In this document: positions 18,003 to 29,772 of the stretch, in pieces
Layout: each line of letters opens with the position of its first letter
How positions within the stretch are numbered: position 1 is the first letter of the stretch
Origin: Gallionellales bacterium GWA2_54_124
Lineage (GTDB): Bacteria > Pseudomonadota > Gammaproteobacteria > Burkholderiales > Gallionellaceae
Direction: 5' to 3'
Length of the DNA stretch: 64,000 nt
Assembly (NCBI GenBank): GCA_001801025.1
Contig: MGWO01000004.1
Location: 62,001-126,000 of the forward strand
Made by a program: the position numbers and the translations under genes
Notes under the pieces: generated by a model
Databases searched by the model: none
Seen by the model: the letters and a program-made list of their open reading frames with translations, nothing else
What the model was told of the DNA's origin: nothing

Positions 18003-20864
18003 GTGAACAATACATCCAAAGTTATACCAACAGAGATTGAAGCCAATCAGCAGGTGACAATCTTTGCCGAACAGGTGAACCTGCTGTACGAGGCCATGCC
18101 CGCTTCGGCGTCGGCCAACATCGCCATGACGCTGTTATTTATTTTCACTCAATGGCAGGTCATAGACCATCTCACCCTGATTGTGTGGGGCTGCGCCGGT
18201 ATCCTTGTTGTCATTCTGCGCTGGCTGCTCTATCTTGCCTACCAGCGCGCATCGAACGAGGAGCGGCGTGAGCAACGCTGGGGGAACTTGTTCATACTGG
18301 GTTCCAGTGCCTCCGGATTATCACTCGGCCTCTCGGGAATCTTCCTGTTTCCCGCAGACAACGCTTTGCACCAAACCCTGTGCGTACTGATCCTGACCGG
18401 CATGATCTCGGGCGCGACCTCCAGCCTCTCGTTCGTGCTCAAGGCATACTGGATCTATCTCGGCATGCTCTCGACGCCCGTCCTTTTTAGCCTGATGCTG
18501 ACCGAGACGCGCATTTCCAACCTGCTGATCAGCATGATGTTCATTGCCATCTTGTTCGCGCTCAAACTGACGAAATCCCATTATCGGCGCACGATGAACA
18601 ACATCAGCCTGCGCCTGAAAGCGGAAGCCAGTGAGCTGGCCTTGTTCAAGAGCGAAGCCGTCGTTACCCGAGAACGTGCGCTGTTGCGCAACGTAATCGA
18701 TACCATTCCCTACCCGATCTTTATCAAAGACGAGCACAGCTGCTATCTGGGTTGCAACAGGGCAGTGGAAGTGTATTTCCAAGCCCCCGAATCGGAAATT
18801 ATCGGCAAAACAGATTATGATTTTCTCGATCCGGATACTGCCGAAAAGTTTACCCGGACGGATCAGGAAACATTGCACAAAGGCATCACGCATACCTATA
18901 ACGAGAGCATTACCCATCCGGATGGTCATTTTGTATTTTTGGAAACGCACAAAATCCCGTTGACGCTGGAGAACGGCAGACCCGGTCTGATCGGCATCGC
19001 ACAGGACATCAGCGCACGCATGCAAGTCGAAGTGTCGATGCGCGAAGCCAAAGAGGCTGCCGAATCTGCGAACCGTGCGAAGAGTCACTTCATTGCGAAC
19101 ATGAGTCACGAAATACGCACGCCGATGAACGCCATCATGGGCCTGGCGCATCTGGTGGGTCGCGAAGGCGTGAGCGACAAGCAACGACAACAACTGAGCA
19201 AGATCGACAGTGCCGCACGTCATCTGCTCCAGGTTATCAACGACATCCTCGACTTATCCAAGATCGAGGCCGGCAAACTGGAACTTGCGACCAGCGACTT
19301 CGAATTGTCGCGCGTGACGGACAACGTGACCACGCTGATCGCCGACGCTGCGCATGCCAAGGCGCTCGACATCATCGTAAACATGAACAATCTTCCGCCC
19401 TTCCTGCACGGCGACGGCATGCGACTGGGACAAATCCTGCTCAACTTCGCCGGCAATGCGGTGAAGTTCACCAAGCACGGCAGTATCACCCTCACGGGGC
19501 GCCTCGCCCGACAGCATGACGACCGCCTCTGCATCCGCTTCGAAGTGAGCGATACGGGCATCGGCATCTCGGAGGAACAGCAAGCCCGCCTGTTCCATGC
19601 CTTCGAACAGGCGGACACGTCAACCACCCGGCAATACGGGGGAACCGGCCTCGGACTGACCATCTCTAAACGACTGGCCGAACTGATGGGTGGGCAGGTC
19701 GGAATGGAGAGCACGCTCGGAACTGGGAGTACGTTCTGGGTAGAGTTGCCGTTCGCTTTGGCACAGACACTCCATACTTCAGCACCGCTCGGAGACGCCA
19801 CAGATGATGCATCCCCCACGTCACGTCTATCCGCGCATGCCGGGCAGCGCCTGCTGCTGGCCGAGGACAATACACTCAATCAGGAAGTAGCACTGGCATT
19901 GCTGCATGATGCGGGATTAACGGCAGACGTGGTCGAGAACGGCGAAGACGCGTTGCGGACTGCGAGCAAAATAGCCTACGATCTTATCCTGATGGACATC
20001 CAGATGCCGGTGATGGACGGCCTCGAAGCCACGCGCCGCATCCGGGAACTGGCAGGTTATCGCGATACGCCCATACTGGCGATGACTGCCAATGCCTTCA
20101 ATGAAGACCGTGCCCGCTGCCTGGAAGCCGGCATGAACGACTTCGTGGCCAAACCGGTGGAGCCCAATCATCTCTATGCGACCTTACTGCGCTGGCTCCC
20201 GCCGCTGACTGCAGCGGCCAGCTCAACGCCCTCTTCCACTACGCCTCCCGCCAAAACCCATGATATAGCGCAATGGCTGGCTGGGATACCCGGCATCGAT
20301 CTGGAGCGCGCTCTGAAAGTAGCGAACGGAAAGTACGAACGACTGGCGAAATACCTGCGCCATTTCCGCGAGGAACATCAGGACGACCTGGCGCACATCG
20401 CTCAACTCCAGACACAGGGAAAGCGCGACGAAGCCGTACGTATGGCCCACACACTCAAGGGACTGTTAGCTACATTCGGACTGACCGAACTGCAAATACA
20501 GGCAACGGCACTCGAAGCCGCCCTTAAATCTAATAACGGACAAGCTGCAACACTTATAAGCGAAATGAAAACCGGGCTGGATGCACTGATGGAGGCAATC
20601 TCGCCGGCAGAGCAAAGGACGATAACGCCGGAATGCAGCGTGGCGGTGAACCCGGAGGAGCTGCGAACCCGGCTCCAGACCTTGCGAGCCAGTTTAGCCG
20701 CCTCCGACATGAAGAGTATACGTTTGTTCGAGGAGGTGCGCCCAATGCTCACGCAGTCCATCGGCGCACCTGGCGACACCCTGGGGAAACTCATCGATAA
20801 CTTCGAGTTCGAAGGGGCATTAGATATCGTAGACGTCATTCTCAATGGCGTGCGCACATCATAA
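18003..20864 (+). CDS. Multi-helix PAS hybrid histidine kinase with receiver and Hpt
   Basis: The protein has 953 residues from the GTG at 18003. That GTG is chosen over the GTG at 17994 because GAAGG stands eight bases before it. Five or six membrane helices (about 38-190) make a compact sensor of unknown type. They are followed by PAS (about 228-340), HisKA with His369 in [10 protein letters not shown], HATPase ([16 protein letters not shown]), a receiver ([11 protein letters not shown], phospho-acceptor in [11 protein letters not shown]), Hpt with the motif MAHTLKGLL, and the shared tail. The kinase core is close to that of the gene at 12309. The final 700 bases are duplicated at 10393, where they form a separate gene. 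There is almost no gap to the CHASE kinase upstream. Confidence 0.94.
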   Translation: MNNTSKVIPTEIEANQQVTIFAEQVNLLYEAMPASASANIAMTLLFIFTQWQVIDHLTLIVWGCAGILVVILRWLLYLAYQRASNEERREQRWGNLFILGSSASGLSLGLSGIFLFPADNALHQTLCVLILTGMISGATSSLSFVLKAYWIYLGMLSTPVLFSLMLTETRISNLLISMMFIAILFALKLTKSHYRRTMNNISLRLKAEASELALFKSEAVVTRERALLRNVIDTIPYPIFIKDEHSCYLGCNRAVEVYFQAPESEIIGKTDYDFLDPDTAEKFTRTDQETLHKGITHTYNESITHPDGHFVFLETHKIPLTLENGRPGLIGIAQDISARMQVEVSMREAKEAAESANRAKSHFIANMSHEIRTPMNAIMGLAHLVGREGVSDKQRQQLSKIDSAARHLLQVINDILDLSKIEAGKLELATSDFELSRVTDNVTTLIADAAHAKALDIIVNMNNLPPFLHGDGMRLGQILLNFAGNAVKFTKHGSITLTGRLARQHDDRLCIRFEVSDTGIGISEEQQARLFHAFEQADTSTTRQYGGTGLGLTISKRLAELMGGQVGMESTLGTGSTFWVELPFALAQTLHTSAPLGDATDDASPTSRLSAHAGQRLLLAEDNTLNQEVALALLHDAGLTADVVENGEDALRTASKIAYDLILMDIQMPVMDGLEATRRIRELAGYRDTPILAMTANAFNEDRARCLEAGMNDFVAKPVEPNHLYATLLRWLPPLTAAASSTPSSTTPPAKTHDIAQWLAGIPGIDLERALKVANGKYERLAKYLRHFREEHQDDLAHIAQLQTQGKRDEAVRMAHTLKGLLATFGLTELQIQATALEAALKSNNGQAATLISEMKTGLDALMEAISPAEQRTITPECSVAVNPEELRTRLQTLRASLAASDMKSIRLFEEVRPMLTQSIGAPGDTLGKLIDNFEFEGALDIVDVILNGVRTS
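20107..20818 (+). repeat. Direct repeat copy 2, within kinase 3' end
   Basis: This is the longer copy of the duplicated segment, retaining the 12 bases lost in copy 1 (residues LRWL at the receiver end). It sits in its natural context inside an intact kinase gene, so it is probably the source, with copy 1 derived. The direct orientation means recombination between the copies could delete or amplify the FIST, soluble kinase and CHASE kinase genes between them. Confidence 0.93.
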
Positions 20865-20911
20865 AATACACAGAGCGATCGCAATTAGCTCGAATGACCA
20901 AAGGACATAAC

Positions 20912-23122
20912 ATGCCAAATCAAGTCGAAATATTCCCATGGAACGATAATTTCACCACCGGAATTGCACAGATTGATGAACAACACAAACGACTGGTCGA
21001 ACTGCTCAATGTATTAGTTGGCCATCTCGCGTTTCAATCGGATGCACCCGCGCTCAATAAGATATTTGATGAGTTAAAACAATACACAGCTGTCCATTTT
21101 GCTGATGAAGAGCGTATCTGGCACAAATACTTCAACAACGACCCGTGGGAAGAGTGGCACAAGAGTGCTCATCAGGATTTCATCGCCAAGGTGCTTGAAC
21201 TCAAAGACAAAGAAACCGAAGATACGATGGATGAGGTCATTGAAGAAATTGTCACCTTCCTGACCCATTGGCTTGCCTTGCATATCATTGAATCTGACAA
21301 GCGCATGGCCAAGGTTGTACTGGCACTGCCGACCGGGCTCTCGCTGGAGCGAGCCAAGGAAGTCGCAAATGAAGAGATGACCGGAGCGACTCGCATTCTG
21401 ATTGATACCGTGATGGGGATGTACGACAAGCTGGCAAACCGCACCATTCAGATGACGCGTGAAATCAGCAGACGCATGAAGGTGGAAGCAGATTTGCAGG
21501 AGGCGCAATTGGAATTGATTCGCCTGCGCGATGAGGCGGTGTCGGCCAATCGGGCGAAGAGCGCTTTTCTGGCAAATATGAGTCATGAAATACGTACGCC
21601 GATGAATGCCATTATCGGCATGAGCCAGTTGGCATTAAAGACGGAACTGACACCAAAACAGAAAAACTACATAGAGAAGGTGCATCTTTCTGCGATAGCA
21701 CTACTGGGCATTATCAACGACATTCTGGATTTTTCAAAAGTGGAGGCCGGAAAGCTATCGCTGGAAAATGTGGATTTCGAGTTGAGTACGGTGATGGATA
21801 CGCTTTCCAGTCTAATTGCCTTCAAAGCACAGGAAAAAAGCGTGGAGTTGCTATTCCAGATTGATAGCGATGTTCCCGAGATGATGGCGGGGGATTCCAT
21901 GCGGCTGGGGCAGATTCTGATCAATCTGGCTAACAATGCCGTTAAATTCACTCAAACGGGTGAGATCGTTGTTTCCGTTGCGCAGGAGGAGCGGACTGAG
22001 CAGTCAGTCACCCTGCACTTCCGGGTTCGAGACACCGGCATAGGGATGACGGAAGCGCAGATGTCTCGTCTGTTTGAATCATTCAGTCAAGCTGACGCCT
22101 CGACCAGCCGTCATTTTGGCGGTTCCGGACTGGGGCTGGCCATCTCAAAGAAACTGGTTGAATTGATGCAGGGAAAAATCTGGATTGAGTCCGAATATGG
22201 GAAGGGATCCACTTTTCACTTTACCGCCAGATTTGGCTGTCCACAAGCACAACCACTGCGCTTTGCCCTGACTGCCAAGGAAATGGCCGAGTTGCGTTTT
22301 CTGATCGTAGATGACAATCCTTGTGCTCGCGAAATATTGCAGGTCATGATGGAAACCATGGGAATGCAGGGAGATAGCGCGGCCAACGGCGAACAGGCAT
22401 TTGTACTGGTGCGACAGGCATTCAGTTCGGCCCGGCCTTACAACGTTATCCTGATGGACTGGCAAATGCCTATCATGGACGGAATCAGTTGTGCAGAGCA
22501 TCTTGAGCGGGAGTGGGGGCCGCAGTGCCCGCCGATTATTCTGGTAACCGGATTTGGCGTAGATGCGGCAACTGAATTATTAGCGGGAAGAAAAACTACA
22601 ATTCGTCAAAGCCTGTCTAAGCCGGTTCAGACCTCGCCTCTATATGAGGCCATTGTACAGGTATGCGGAAAAACGATGGTGACACCAACCAATCACAGCA
22701 TCAAACGCTATGAACTGGAAGCCAGCAAGGCAAGGTTGAGTGGATTTCATATACTTCTCGTAGAAGACAACGCACTCAATCAAGAGCTGGCGTTGGACCT
22801 GCTTCAAGAGGTTGGCATCACAGCCGATATTGCCGAAAATGGCGCTGTCGCGATCTCTGCAATGGCGTCATCGGCCTATGACCTGATCCTGATGGATATG
22901 CAGATGCCGGTAATGGATGGCCTTGAAGCAACCCGTCGTATCAGACAACTTCCTCAATATGCGGCCATTCCTATTTTGGCAATGACCGCCAATGCATTTG
23001 ATGAAGATCAGGAGCTTTGTCTGACTAGCGGCATGAACGATTTCATTCCCAAACCGATTGATCCCGATGTTCTATACTCCACATTGGCACGTTGGCTGTT
23101 GAGGAGCAGGCTATCCAAATGA
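20912..23122 (+). CDS. Hemerythrin-type hybrid histidine kinase with two receivers
   Basis: The protein has 736 residues from the ATG at 20912, which has AAAGGA seven bases upstream; the ATG at 20894 lacks a site. Residues 1-135 form a bacteriohemerythrin domain with every di-iron ligand: His25, His62 and Glu66, His83 and His87, His124 and Asp129. Then come a coiled coil, HisKA with His225 in [10 protein letters not shown], HATPase ([16 protein letters not shown]), and two receivers with [11 protein letters not shown] and [11 protein letters not shown]. There is no Hpt and no membrane helix, so it is a soluble kinase. Hemerythrin binds O2 and can respond to NO or redox state, so it is probably an oxygen or redox sensor (inference). 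Phosphate must leave through a separate Hpt protein. Confidence 0.94.
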   Translation: MPNQVEIFPWNDNFTTGIAQIDEQHKRLVELLNVLVGHLAFQSDAPALNKIFDELKQYTAVHFADEERIWHKYFNNDPWEEWHKSAHQDFIAKVLELKDKETEDTMDEVIEEIVTFLTHWLALHIIESDKRMAKVVLALPTGLSLERAKEVANEEMTGATRILIDTVMGMYDKLANRTIQMTREISRRMKVEADLQEAQLELIRLRDEAVSANRAKSAFLANMSHEIRTPMNAIIGMSQLALKTELTPKQKNYIEKVHLSAIALLGIINDILDFSKVEAGKLSLENVDFELSTVMDTLSSLIAFKAQEKSVELLFQIDSDVPEMMAGDSMRLGQILINLANNAVKFTQTGEIVVSVAQEERTEQSVTLHFRVRDTGIGMTEAQMSRLFESFSQADASTSRHFGGSGLGLAISKKLVELMQGKIWIESEYGKGSTFHFTARFGCPQAQPLRFALTAKEMAELRFLIVDDNPCAREILQVMMETMGMQGDSAANGEQAFVLVRQAFSSARPYNVILMDWQMPIMDGISCAEHLEREWGPQCPPIILVTGFGVDAATELLAGRKTTIRQSLSKPVQTSPLYEAIVQVCGKTMVTPTNHSIKRYELEASKARLSGFHILLVEDNALNQELALDLLQEVGITADIAENGAVAISAMASSAYDLILMDMQMPVMDGLEATRRIRQLPQYAAIPILAMTANAFDEDQELCLTSGMNDFIPKPIDPDVLYSTLARWLLRSRLSK

Positions 23123-23241
23123 TGACGTCAATCGCATGTTCAGGGTGAAATGGGCATGCGAAGGAGAAGTAAAATATCGAAAAAGGCAACGAGGTTTCAT
23201 GTCCGTGTTGCGGCATGATTGGCTTCACCCCCGCCTCTCTC

Positions 23242-23273
23242 AATAAAAAACCCGCCGAAGCGGGTTTTTTATT
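23242..23273. terminator. Bidirectional terminator between kinase island and pnp
   Basis: A perfect 14-bp stem (AATAAAAAACCCGC with GCGGGTTTTTTATT) around a CGAA tetraloop lies between the converging hemerythrin kinase and pnp genes. It has a T-run on each strand and so can stop transcription from both sides. Confidence 0.93.
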
Positions 23274-23289
23274 GACCTAAAATTGCTAA

Positions 23290-25395
23290 TTACTCGGCAA
23301 TCGAAGCACCGTTGGCGACAGGCGCATCGAGCAACGCCTTCATCGACAGCTTCATACGACCGCGATCATCCATTTCCAGCAATTTAACGCGCACGACCTG
23401 GCCTTCTTTGAGGTAATCGCCTACGCTGTTAACGCGTTCGTGTGCGATCTGGGAGATGTGCAACAGACCATCCTTACCCGGCAGAATGTTGATCAATGCA
23501 CCGAAATCCAGCAACTTGACCACAGGGCCTTCGTAGACTTTGCCCACTTCAACGTCCATGGCGATGTCTTCGATGCGCTTCTTGGCCAATTCACCGGCTT
23601 CTCCGTTGACGCTGGAGATGGTGATATTGCCTGCATCGTCGATATCGATGGTTGTGCCGGTTTCTTCAGTCAGCGCGCGAATTACCGCACCGCCCTTACC
23701 GATCACATCGCGAATCTTTTCAGGATTGATCTTCATCTTGATCATGCGAGGAGCGAATTCAGACAACTCGCTGCGCACGCCCGACATCGATTCCTTCATG
23801 ATGCCCAGAATGTGCAAACGACCTTCCTTGGCCTGACTCAATGCAGCCTGCATGATTTCACGGGTAATGCCGTTAATCTTGATGTCCATCTGCAACGCGG
23901 TGATGCCGTTTTCGGAACCTGCCACCTTGAAGTCCATATCGCCCAGATGATCTTCATCACCCAGAATATCGCTCAACACGGCAAAACGATTGCCTTCCTT
24001 GATCAGACCCATCGCGATACCTGCGACATGGGCTTTCAATGGAACACCGGCATCGAGCATGGACAGGCAACCGCCGCACACCGATGCCATCGAGCTTGAA
24101 CCGTTAGATTCAGTGATCTCTGACACGATACGAACAGCATAGCCAAAGTCTTCTTCGCTCGGCAACACGGCAACCAGTGCACGCTTGGCCAGACGACCGT
24201 GACCGATTTCGCGACGCTTAGGCGAACCCACACGACCTGTTTCTCCGGTTGCAAACGGAGGGAAGTTGTAATGCAACATGAAACGATCGGTAAACTCGCC
24301 TTGCAGTGCATCGACCTTCTGCGCATCGCGCATACTGCCCAGCGTCGCAACGACAACAGCCTGTGTCTCGCCACGGGTAAACAGGGCTGAACCATGGGTA
24401 CGAGCCAATACACCATTGCGGATCGTAATCTGACGCACAGTCCGCGTATCACGACCGTCGATGCGAGGCTCGCCGGAGAGAATCTGACCGCGAACGATCT
24501 TAGCTTCCAGTGCGCCAAACAATTCGTTGACTGCGTTCTTTTCCAGATCAGGCGATACGGATGCCAGCACTTTGGAATGAATCGCTGAAATCGCATCGGT
24601 ACGTTCCTGTTTGGAGCGAATCGCGTAAGCCGCTTGCAGATCGGCTTCAGCCAGTTCCGCGATCTGAGCGATCAGTGCCTCGTTCTTAGCAGGAGGCGTC
24701 CAGTCCCACATCGGTTTGCCGACGGCTTCAGCCATTTCGTTGATCGCATTGATCACGATCTGGAATTGCTCGTGACCGAACATCACGGCACCCAGCATCA
24801 CTTCTTCAGACAATTGTTGCGCTTCTGACTCAACCATCAATACGGCGCGATCCGTTCCTGCAACAACCAGATCCATCTGGGATGTGACAAGTTCAGTCTT
24901 CGTCGGATTAAGCAGATACTGGCCGTCAGCGTAACCCACACGGGCAGCTGCAATCGGGCCTTCGAACGGAATACCGGAAATTGCCAAGGCAGCAGAGGCA
25001 CCGATCAGCGATGGAATATCGGAATCGATTTCGCTGTCGGATGACATGACCGTTGCGATGATCTGCACTTCGTTATAAAAACTTTCAGGAAACAGCGGAC
25101 GCAACGGACGATCGATCAGACGCGAAGTCAGAATTTCCTTTTCGCTGGCACGGCCTTCGCGCTTGAAGAAACTGCCGGGAATTTTCCCTGCCGCATAAGT
25201 CTTTTCCTGATAGTCGACTGTCAACGGGAAAAAGTCCTGTTCAGGCTTGGCGTCTTTGCGGCCAACCACGGTGACCAGCACCACGGTGTCATCCATACTC
25301 ACCAGTACCGCACCACTTGCCTGACGGGCGATTTCGCCGGTCTCGATGGTCAGCTGATGTTTACCGAACGCGATTGTTTTTTTGAAATGACTCAA
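23290..25395 (-). CDS. pnp: Polyribonucleotide nucleotidyltransferase (PNPase)
   Basis: PNPase degrades RNA 3' to 5' by phosphorolysis and is part of the degradosome. The 701-residue protein has two RNase PH-type domains; the active centre is recognised by [15 protein letters not shown] in the second. A KH domain ([14 protein letters not shown]) and an S1 domain ([15 protein letters not shown]) follow, ending in LSMKALLD. The start is placed at a TTG at 25395, giving [13 protein letters not shown] like the family N-terminus, with AAGAGG six bases upstream. The in-frame ATG at 25428 would add a foreign, positively charged stretch. It follows rpsO, the conserved arrangement in which PNPase autoregulates through the intergenic hairpin. 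Confidence 0.97.
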   Translation of the reverse strand: MSHFKKTIAFGKHQLTIETGEIARQASGAVLVSMDDTVVLVTVVGRKDAKPEQDFFPLTVDYQEKTYAAGKIPGSFFKREGRASEKEILTSRLIDRPLRPLFPESFYNEVQIIATVMSSDSEIDSDIPSLIGASAALAISGIPFEGPIAAARVGYADGQYLLNPTKTELVTSQMDLVVAGTDRAVLMVESEAQQLSEEVMLGAVMFGHEQFQIVINAINEMAEAVGKPMWDWTPPAKNEALIAQIAELAEADLQAAYAIRSKQERTDAISAIHSKVLASVSPDLEKNAVNELFGALEAKIVRGQILSGEPRIDGRDTRTVRQITIRNGVLARTHGSALFTRGETQAVVVATLGSMRDAQKVDALQGEFTDRFMLHYNFPPFATGETGRVGSPKRREIGHGRLAKRALVAVLPSEEDFGYAVRIVSEITESNGSSSMASVCGGCLSMLDAGVPLKAHVAGIAMGLIKEGNRFAVLSDILGDEDHLGDMDFKVAGSENGITALQMDIKINGITREIMQAALSQAKEGRLHILGIMKESMSGVRSELSEFAPRMIKMKINPEKIRDVIGKGGAVIRALTEETGTTIDIDDAGNITISSVNGEAGELAKKRIEDIAMDVEVGKVYEGPVVKLLDFGALINILPGKDGLLHISQIAHERVNSVGDYLKEGQVVRVKLLEMDDRGRMKLSMKALLDAPVANGASIAE

Positions 25396-25462
25396 GATAG
25401 ACCTCTTATGGCATGCATGGCGCGCCATCGCGCCACGTTAAAATAGACGGGACTAAACGACA

Positions 25463-25482
25463 CGGGCCGCAATTGCGACCCG
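25463..25482 (-). other. rpsO-pnp intergenic hairpin
   Basis: On the transcribed strand CGGGUCGC and GCGGCCCG form an uninterrupted eight-base stem (one U-G pair) with an AAUU loop, between the rpsO stop and pnp. It lacks a U-run, so it is probably not a terminator. In Escherichia coli the equivalent gap holds the RNase III processing site used for PNPase autoregulation; a similar role here is inferred from position. Confidence 0.5.
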
Positions 25483-25491
25483 CTTGTAAAA

Positions 25492-25761
25492 CTACTTACG
25501 AATTGCCAAACGCTTAATCAGAATTTGGTAGCTCGCCTCATTCTTGCTTCTCAGGTAGTCGAGCAACTTACGACGACGGCTAACCAGACGCAGCAGACCG
25601 CGACGGGAATGGTGATCCTTAGCATGATCCTTGAAGTGATCAGTCAGGTAAGTGATACGTGCAGTGATCAGAGCCACTTGCACTTCCGGGGATCCGGTAT
25701 CGGCCGTTGCACGTTGAAAGTCTGTAACGATTTGCGCTTTTTGCGCGGCGGTAATTGCCAT
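25492..25761 (-). CDS. rpsO: 30S ribosomal protein S15
   Basis: The 89-residue protein has exactly the family length and shows the S15 pattern throughout: [15 protein letters not shown], then [18 protein letters not shown], then [13 protein letters not shown]. It binds the central domain of 16S rRNA early in 30S assembly. It lies between truB and pnp, its usual place. A clear GGAG stands shortly before the ATG. Confidence 0.98.
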   Translation of the reverse strand: MAITAAQKAQIVTDFQRATADTGSPEVQVALITARITYLTDHFKDHAKDHHSRRGLLRLVSRRRKLLDYLRSKNEASYQILIKRLAIRK

Positions 25762-25809
25762 TGGTTTTGCTCTCCTAAAAAAAGTGCTACATTGTACTCT
25801 TGAATGCGG

Positions 25810-26769
25810 TTACTGCTCAACCACTTCCGTCAAATCCGTGCGCGCAGCCAATTTAGCCACGCCCGAAATCAAACGCAAGGGTGAGATACGACGTCCTTGT
25901 TTGATACCAACCCCTACAAATCCACCCGGCCCGTACAGACTGACATTGCCATCGGCAAGATCACAGTCGAGCCCCAGACGTTGCCCCTGAGCCATCCGCC
26001 TGATCTGCACATCATCTAAAACCAGCTGCGGCATATCCGGCATCAAGGATACCAGCGGCAACACACAAGCATCGCGCTCAGTATCGCTCATTGCGCTCAA
26101 CTGCTCTAACGTGTAAGCCTCACTGAGCTTGAAATGTGCGATCGCCGTACGACGCAAGCCGGTCAGGTGCGCGCCACACCCCAGCGCCTCACCAATATCT
26201 TCAGCCAGCGTGCGAACATAAGTCCCCTTGCTGCAGCGAACGGAAATTTCCATCTCCACATCTTGCCTGCGATTCACGACCAGTTCATGAATGATCACCT
26301 CCCGCAGCGCACGCTCGATGGTAATGCCTTCACGAATGTATTCGTAGAGCGGACGTCCCTGATGCTTCAACGCGCTGTGCATCGGCGGCAACTGATTAAT
26401 GGGGCCGCGAAACTTTTCCAACACGGCGGCAAGTTCAGCATCCGTAAAGCACACCGGACGCTCAGTCAGGATTTCACCTTCCGCATCCCCCGTCGTCGTC
26501 GTCTGCCCGAGACGCAACAGCGCCGTATAGGATTTATCCGCATCCAGCAAACAGTTGGAATACTTGGTCGCCTCGCCGAAACAAACAGGCAACAGTCCCG
26601 TCGCTAAGGGATCGAGCGTACCGGTGTGCCCTGCCTTTTCGGCCTGAAACACGCGTCGTATCTTCTGCAGCGCATCGTTGGAACTCAATTCCAGCGGTTT
26701 ATCGAACAGCAAAACGCCATCGATGGCACGCCATTTATTCCGAAATTGCGGCTTACGTGTTGTCGTCAA
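25810..26769 (-). CDS. truB: tRNA pseudouridine-55 synthase TruB
   Basis: TruB makes pseudouridine 55 in the T-loop of tRNAs. The catalytic block is [13 protein letters not shown] (the Asp is the nucleophile), following [20 protein letters not shown]; a PUA-like C-terminus is present. No ATG fits: the frame runs open far upstream into rbfA, but the best start is a TTG at 26769, giving 319 residues and an N-terminus about 17 residues before DGVLL, as in the family. This start overlaps the end of rbfA by 17 bases, pointing to coupled translation. The start choice is moderately sure; the identity is firm. Confidence 0.94.
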   Translation of the reverse strand: MTTTRKPQFRNKWRAIDGVLLFDKPLELSSNDALQKIRRVFQAEKAGHTGTLDPLATGLLPVCFGEATKYSNCLLDADKSYTALLRLGQTTTTGDAEGEILTERPVCFTDAELAAVLEKFRGPINQLPPMHSALKHQGRPLYEYIREGITIERALREVIIHELVVNRRQDVEMEISVRCSKGTYVRTLAEDIGEALGCGAHLTGLRRTAIAHFKLSEAYTLEQLSAMSDTERDACVLPLVSLMPDMPQLVLDDVQIRRMAQGQRLGLDCDLADGNVSLYGPGGFVGVGIKQGRRISPLRLISGVAKLAARTDLTEVVEQ

Positions 26770-27118
26770 GATTAAAATCGCTGGCAACAGCCTGATCGAT
26801 GAGTTGAGACAGATGACTGCCACGCTCAACCGATGAGTCAAACACAAAATGCAGCTGGGGCATGATGCGCAGCTTGATGCTGCGCGCCAGACGGCTGCGC
26901 AGGAAACCGGCCGCACGGTCGAGGCCTTCTTGCGCCTCGGCATGCCGGCCATCTAAACGCGTAAAGAAAATTTTAGCGTGCGAATAATCACCTGCCACCT
27001 CAACACCGGTAATCGTCACCAGTTTTACCCGTGGGTCGTTGATTTCAAGGCGAACCAGCTGCGCGATTTCCCGCTGCATCTGCTGCCCGACCCGGTCTGT
27101 TCTCGCAAAATTAGCCAT
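26753..27118 (-). CDS. rbfA: Ribosome-binding factor A
   Basis: RbfA helps the late maturation of the 30S subunit and 16S rRNA 5'-end processing. The 121-residue protein has the KH-like fold pattern: [14 protein letters not shown] at the start, [24 protein letters not shown] in the middle, and [16 protein letters not shown] with [12 protein letters not shown] at the end. Its ATG overlaps the infB stop by one base (TAATG), and its 3' end overlaps truB. Both are signs of tight coupling in the nusA-infB operon. Confidence 0.97.
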   Translation of the reverse strand: MANFARTDRVGQQMQREIAQLVRLEINDPRVKLVTITGVEVAGDYSHAKIFFTRLDGRHAEAQEGLDRAAGFLRSRLARSIKLRIMPQLHFVFDSSVERGSHLSQLIDQAVASDFNLDDNT

Positions 27119-29772
27119 TACAGAGTACGCGCAACCTCAACGATTTCATACACTTCCAGCTTATCGCCCACTTCCAGATCGTTGAAACCCTTGATCGATA
27201 AACCGCATTCAAAGTTAGCGCGAACTTCTTTCGCATCATCCTTAAAGCGCTTCAGTGAATCGAGTTCACCCTCGTGGATCATTTCATTGCCACGCATCAC
27301 GCGAACACGGCAACCGCGTTTGACCACGCCTTCGAGCACCATACAACCGGCAATTGTACCGATCTTGGAGACGACAAAGACCTGACGCACTTCAACCATA
27401 CCCAGTATGCTTTCACGTTTCTCAGGTGCCAGCATGCCTGACAAGGCTGTCTTGATGTCATCCGCCATTGCGTAGATGATGCTGTAGTTGCGAATCTGCA
27501 CGCCGCAGGATTCGGCAAGTTTTCTAGCCGGCGCATCGGTACGGGTGTTAAAGCCGATCAAAATCGCCTTAGAGGCCAGCGCCAGATTGATATCGGATTC
27601 GTTGATCGAACCGACACCGCTGTGAATCAGATTAACCTTAACTTCATCGGTCGAGAGTTTTTGCAGCGTCTGCGCAATCGCTTCGGCAGAACCCTGCACG
27701 TCGGACTTCACAATCAAAGACAGGGTACGCACTTCACCTTCAGCCATCTGCTCGAACATGTTTTCCAGCTTAGCGGCCTGCTGCTGCGCCAACTTCACGC
27801 CGCGATACTTACCCTGACGGAACAAGGCGATTTCACGGGCACGCTTCTCGTCGGTCAGCACCATCAGCGACTCACCGGCATCAGGCACTTCGGACAATCC
27901 CTGAATTTCCACCGGAATTGACGGACCTGCCTCAGCAATGCTCTTGCCATTTTCATCCAGCATCGCACGCACACGACCAAATACAGAACCGATCAACACG
28001 GCATCGCCGCGCTTCATCGTACCGGACTGGATCAGCACCGTTGCAACCGGCCCCTTACCCTTATCCAGACGCGCTTCAATCACCAAGCCCTTGGCATTGC
28101 AATCACGCGGGGCCTTCAATTCCATCAGCTCAGCCTGCAACAGGATGGATTCGAGCAACTGATCGATGCCCAAACCCGACTTGGAGGATACTTCGACAAA
28201 CATCGTATCGCCGCCCCAGTCTTCCGGCACGACGCCTTCAGCAACGAGCTCCTGCTTGACGCGTTCGATATTGGCATCCGCCTTATCGACCTTGGTGATC
28301 GCAACCACAATGGGCACGCTGCCAGCTTTAGCATGGGCGATCGCTTCTTTTGTCTGCGGCATCACACCGTCATCAGCGGCAACAACCAGAATCACGATAT
28401 CGGTCGCCTTGGCACCGCGGGCACGCATCGCGGTAAACGCTTCGTGACCCGGGGTATCCAGGAAAGACACCATACCGCGCGGCGTCTCAACGTGATATGC
28501 GCCGATATGCTGAGTAATACCACCCGCTTCACCGGACACCACACGGGTGCGGCGAATATAATCGAGCAATGAAGTCTTACCGTGGTCGACGTGACCCATG
28601 ACGGTGACAACCGGCGCACGGGGCAGCGACTCAACATCATGATGCACTTCGTCATCCATCAAATAGGCATCCGGATCGTCAAGTTTGGCCGCCTTAGCAA
28701 CGTGGCCCAATTCTTCAACGACGATCATCGCCGTTTCCTGATCCAACACCTGATTGATCGTCACCATCATGCCCATTTTCATCAGCACTTTGATCACTTC
28801 AACCGCTTTGACTGACAGCTTCTGCGCCAACTCTGCAACAACGATGGTTTCCGGAACTGCCACTTCGCGCACGACGGCTTCAGTCGGCAGCGTAAAGGCA
28901 TGAGCGGCTTCATCGACCACCTGCTTGCCATGACGACCATGCTTAGGTGCACGAACCGGCATCGCCCATGACTTTTCTTTAGTCGTTGTTTTCGGCGGCA
29001 CGCGCGTGGTCGTCTTAGCGGGCACACGCTTACTAGGCTTATCTTCACGGGCGGCAGGTGCCGCAGCAGGGACTTCAACCTTAGGTTTTCTGTCCGGCCT
29101 GATCACCTTATCGCCGGGACGCATGGTTGGTTTATGCAACGTGCCTTGAGCGACTTCAGCCGCTTGAGGCTTGACGGGCTGAGACACAACCGGCTCGATG
29201 TCAGCGACCACCGCTGCGGGCACTTCCGCCGCAGCGTCTTCTTTAACCGGAGCTTGTACGGCAGCCTTTACAACAGGCGCTTCGACTTGCGCCAGTTTTT
29301 CAGCGCGACGCTTATTGAACGCCTGACGCGCAATTAATTCCGCCTCCTGACGCGCAGCCAGTTCAGCCTGCAACTTCGCTTCCTGTTCACGCGAATCGAG
29401 TTCAGCCGTGCCGAGCACTTTGATTTGTTCCGCGCTGGTTAGCACCACGGGTGCGGCCGCTTGTACGGATTCGATAGACATGGGCGCCACGATGCGGCGC
29501 TTGCGCACTTCTACCTGGATGGTACGCGCGCGTCCGGACTTATCCGAACTTTGAATTTCTGTCGTCTCACGGCGAGTCAGCGTGATCTTTTTGGCAGCAT
29601 TGTCCGCACCGTGCGCGTGACGCAAATGTTCGAGCAACTTGGCCTTATCCTGTTCAGAAACCAAATCTGCTGCATCCGATTGCTTGCCGCCTGCGGCATG
29701 CAATTGCTCCAACAATAAAGCTACTGGCAGACCCAGCTCAACCGCAAATTGTGTTACGTCTAATTTTCCCAT
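27118..29772 (-). CDS. infB: Translation initiation factor IF-2
   Basis: IF-2 is the GTPase that delivers initiator tRNA to the ribosome. The 884-residue protein has the N-terminal IF2_N helix bundle ([17 protein letters not shown]), a long Ala/Lys/Glu-rich linker (about 95-300), a second IF2_N segment, and the G domain. The G domain shows [15 protein letters not shown] (G1), GGITQHIG (G2), DTPGHEAF (G3), TKVDK (G4) and domains II-IV. The start is at the second ATG (29772), because AAAGG stands six bases ahead of it and overlaps the first ATG at 29778. It lies between nusA and rbfA. Confidence 0.98.
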   Translation of the reverse strand: MGKLDVTQFAVELGLPVALLLEQLHAAGGKQSDAADLVSEQDKAKLLEHLRHAHGADNAAKKITLTRRETTEIQSSDKSGRARTIQVEVRKRRIVAPMSIESVQAAAPVVLTSAEQIKVLGTAELDSREQEAKLQAELAARQEAELIARQAFNKRRAEKLAQVEAPVVKAAVQAPVKEDAAAEVPAAVVADIEPVVSQPVKPQAAEVAQGTLHKPTMRPGDKVIRPDRKPKVEVPAAAPAAREDKPSKRVPAKTTTRVPPKTTTKEKSWAMPVRAPKHGRHGKQVVDEAAHAFTLPTEAVVREVAVPETIVVAELAQKLSVKAVEVIKVLMKMGMMVTINQVLDQETAMIVVEELGHVAKAAKLDDPDAYLMDDEVHHDVESLPRAPVVTVMGHVDHGKTSLLDYIRRTRVVSGEAGGITQHIGAYHVETPRGMVSFLDTPGHEAFTAMRARGAKATDIVILVVAADDGVMPQTKEAIAHAKAGSVPIVVAITKVDKADANIERVKQELVAEGVVPEDWGGDTMFVEVSSKSGLGIDQLLESILLQAELMELKAPRDCNAKGLVIEARLDKGKGPVATVLIQSGTMKRGDAVLIGSVFGRVRAMLDENGKSIAEAGPSIPVEIQGLSEVPDAGESLMVLTDEKRAREIALFRQGKYRGVKLAQQQAAKLENMFEQMAEGEVRTLSLIVKSDVQGSAEAIAQTLQKLSTDEVKVNLIHSGVGSINESDINLALASKAILIGFNTRTDAPARKLAESCGVQIRNYSIIYAMADDIKTALSGMLAPEKRESILGMVEVRQVFVVSKIGTIAGCMVLEGVVKRGCRVRVMRGNEMIHEGELDSLKRFKDDAKEVRANFECGLSIKGFNDLEVGDKLEVYEIVEVARTL

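Noticed and set aside
10393..20818. Composite transposon flanked by the direct repeats
   Set aside because: No transposase, terminal inverted repeats or target-site duplications are seen; the repeats are coding sequence of a kinase tail.
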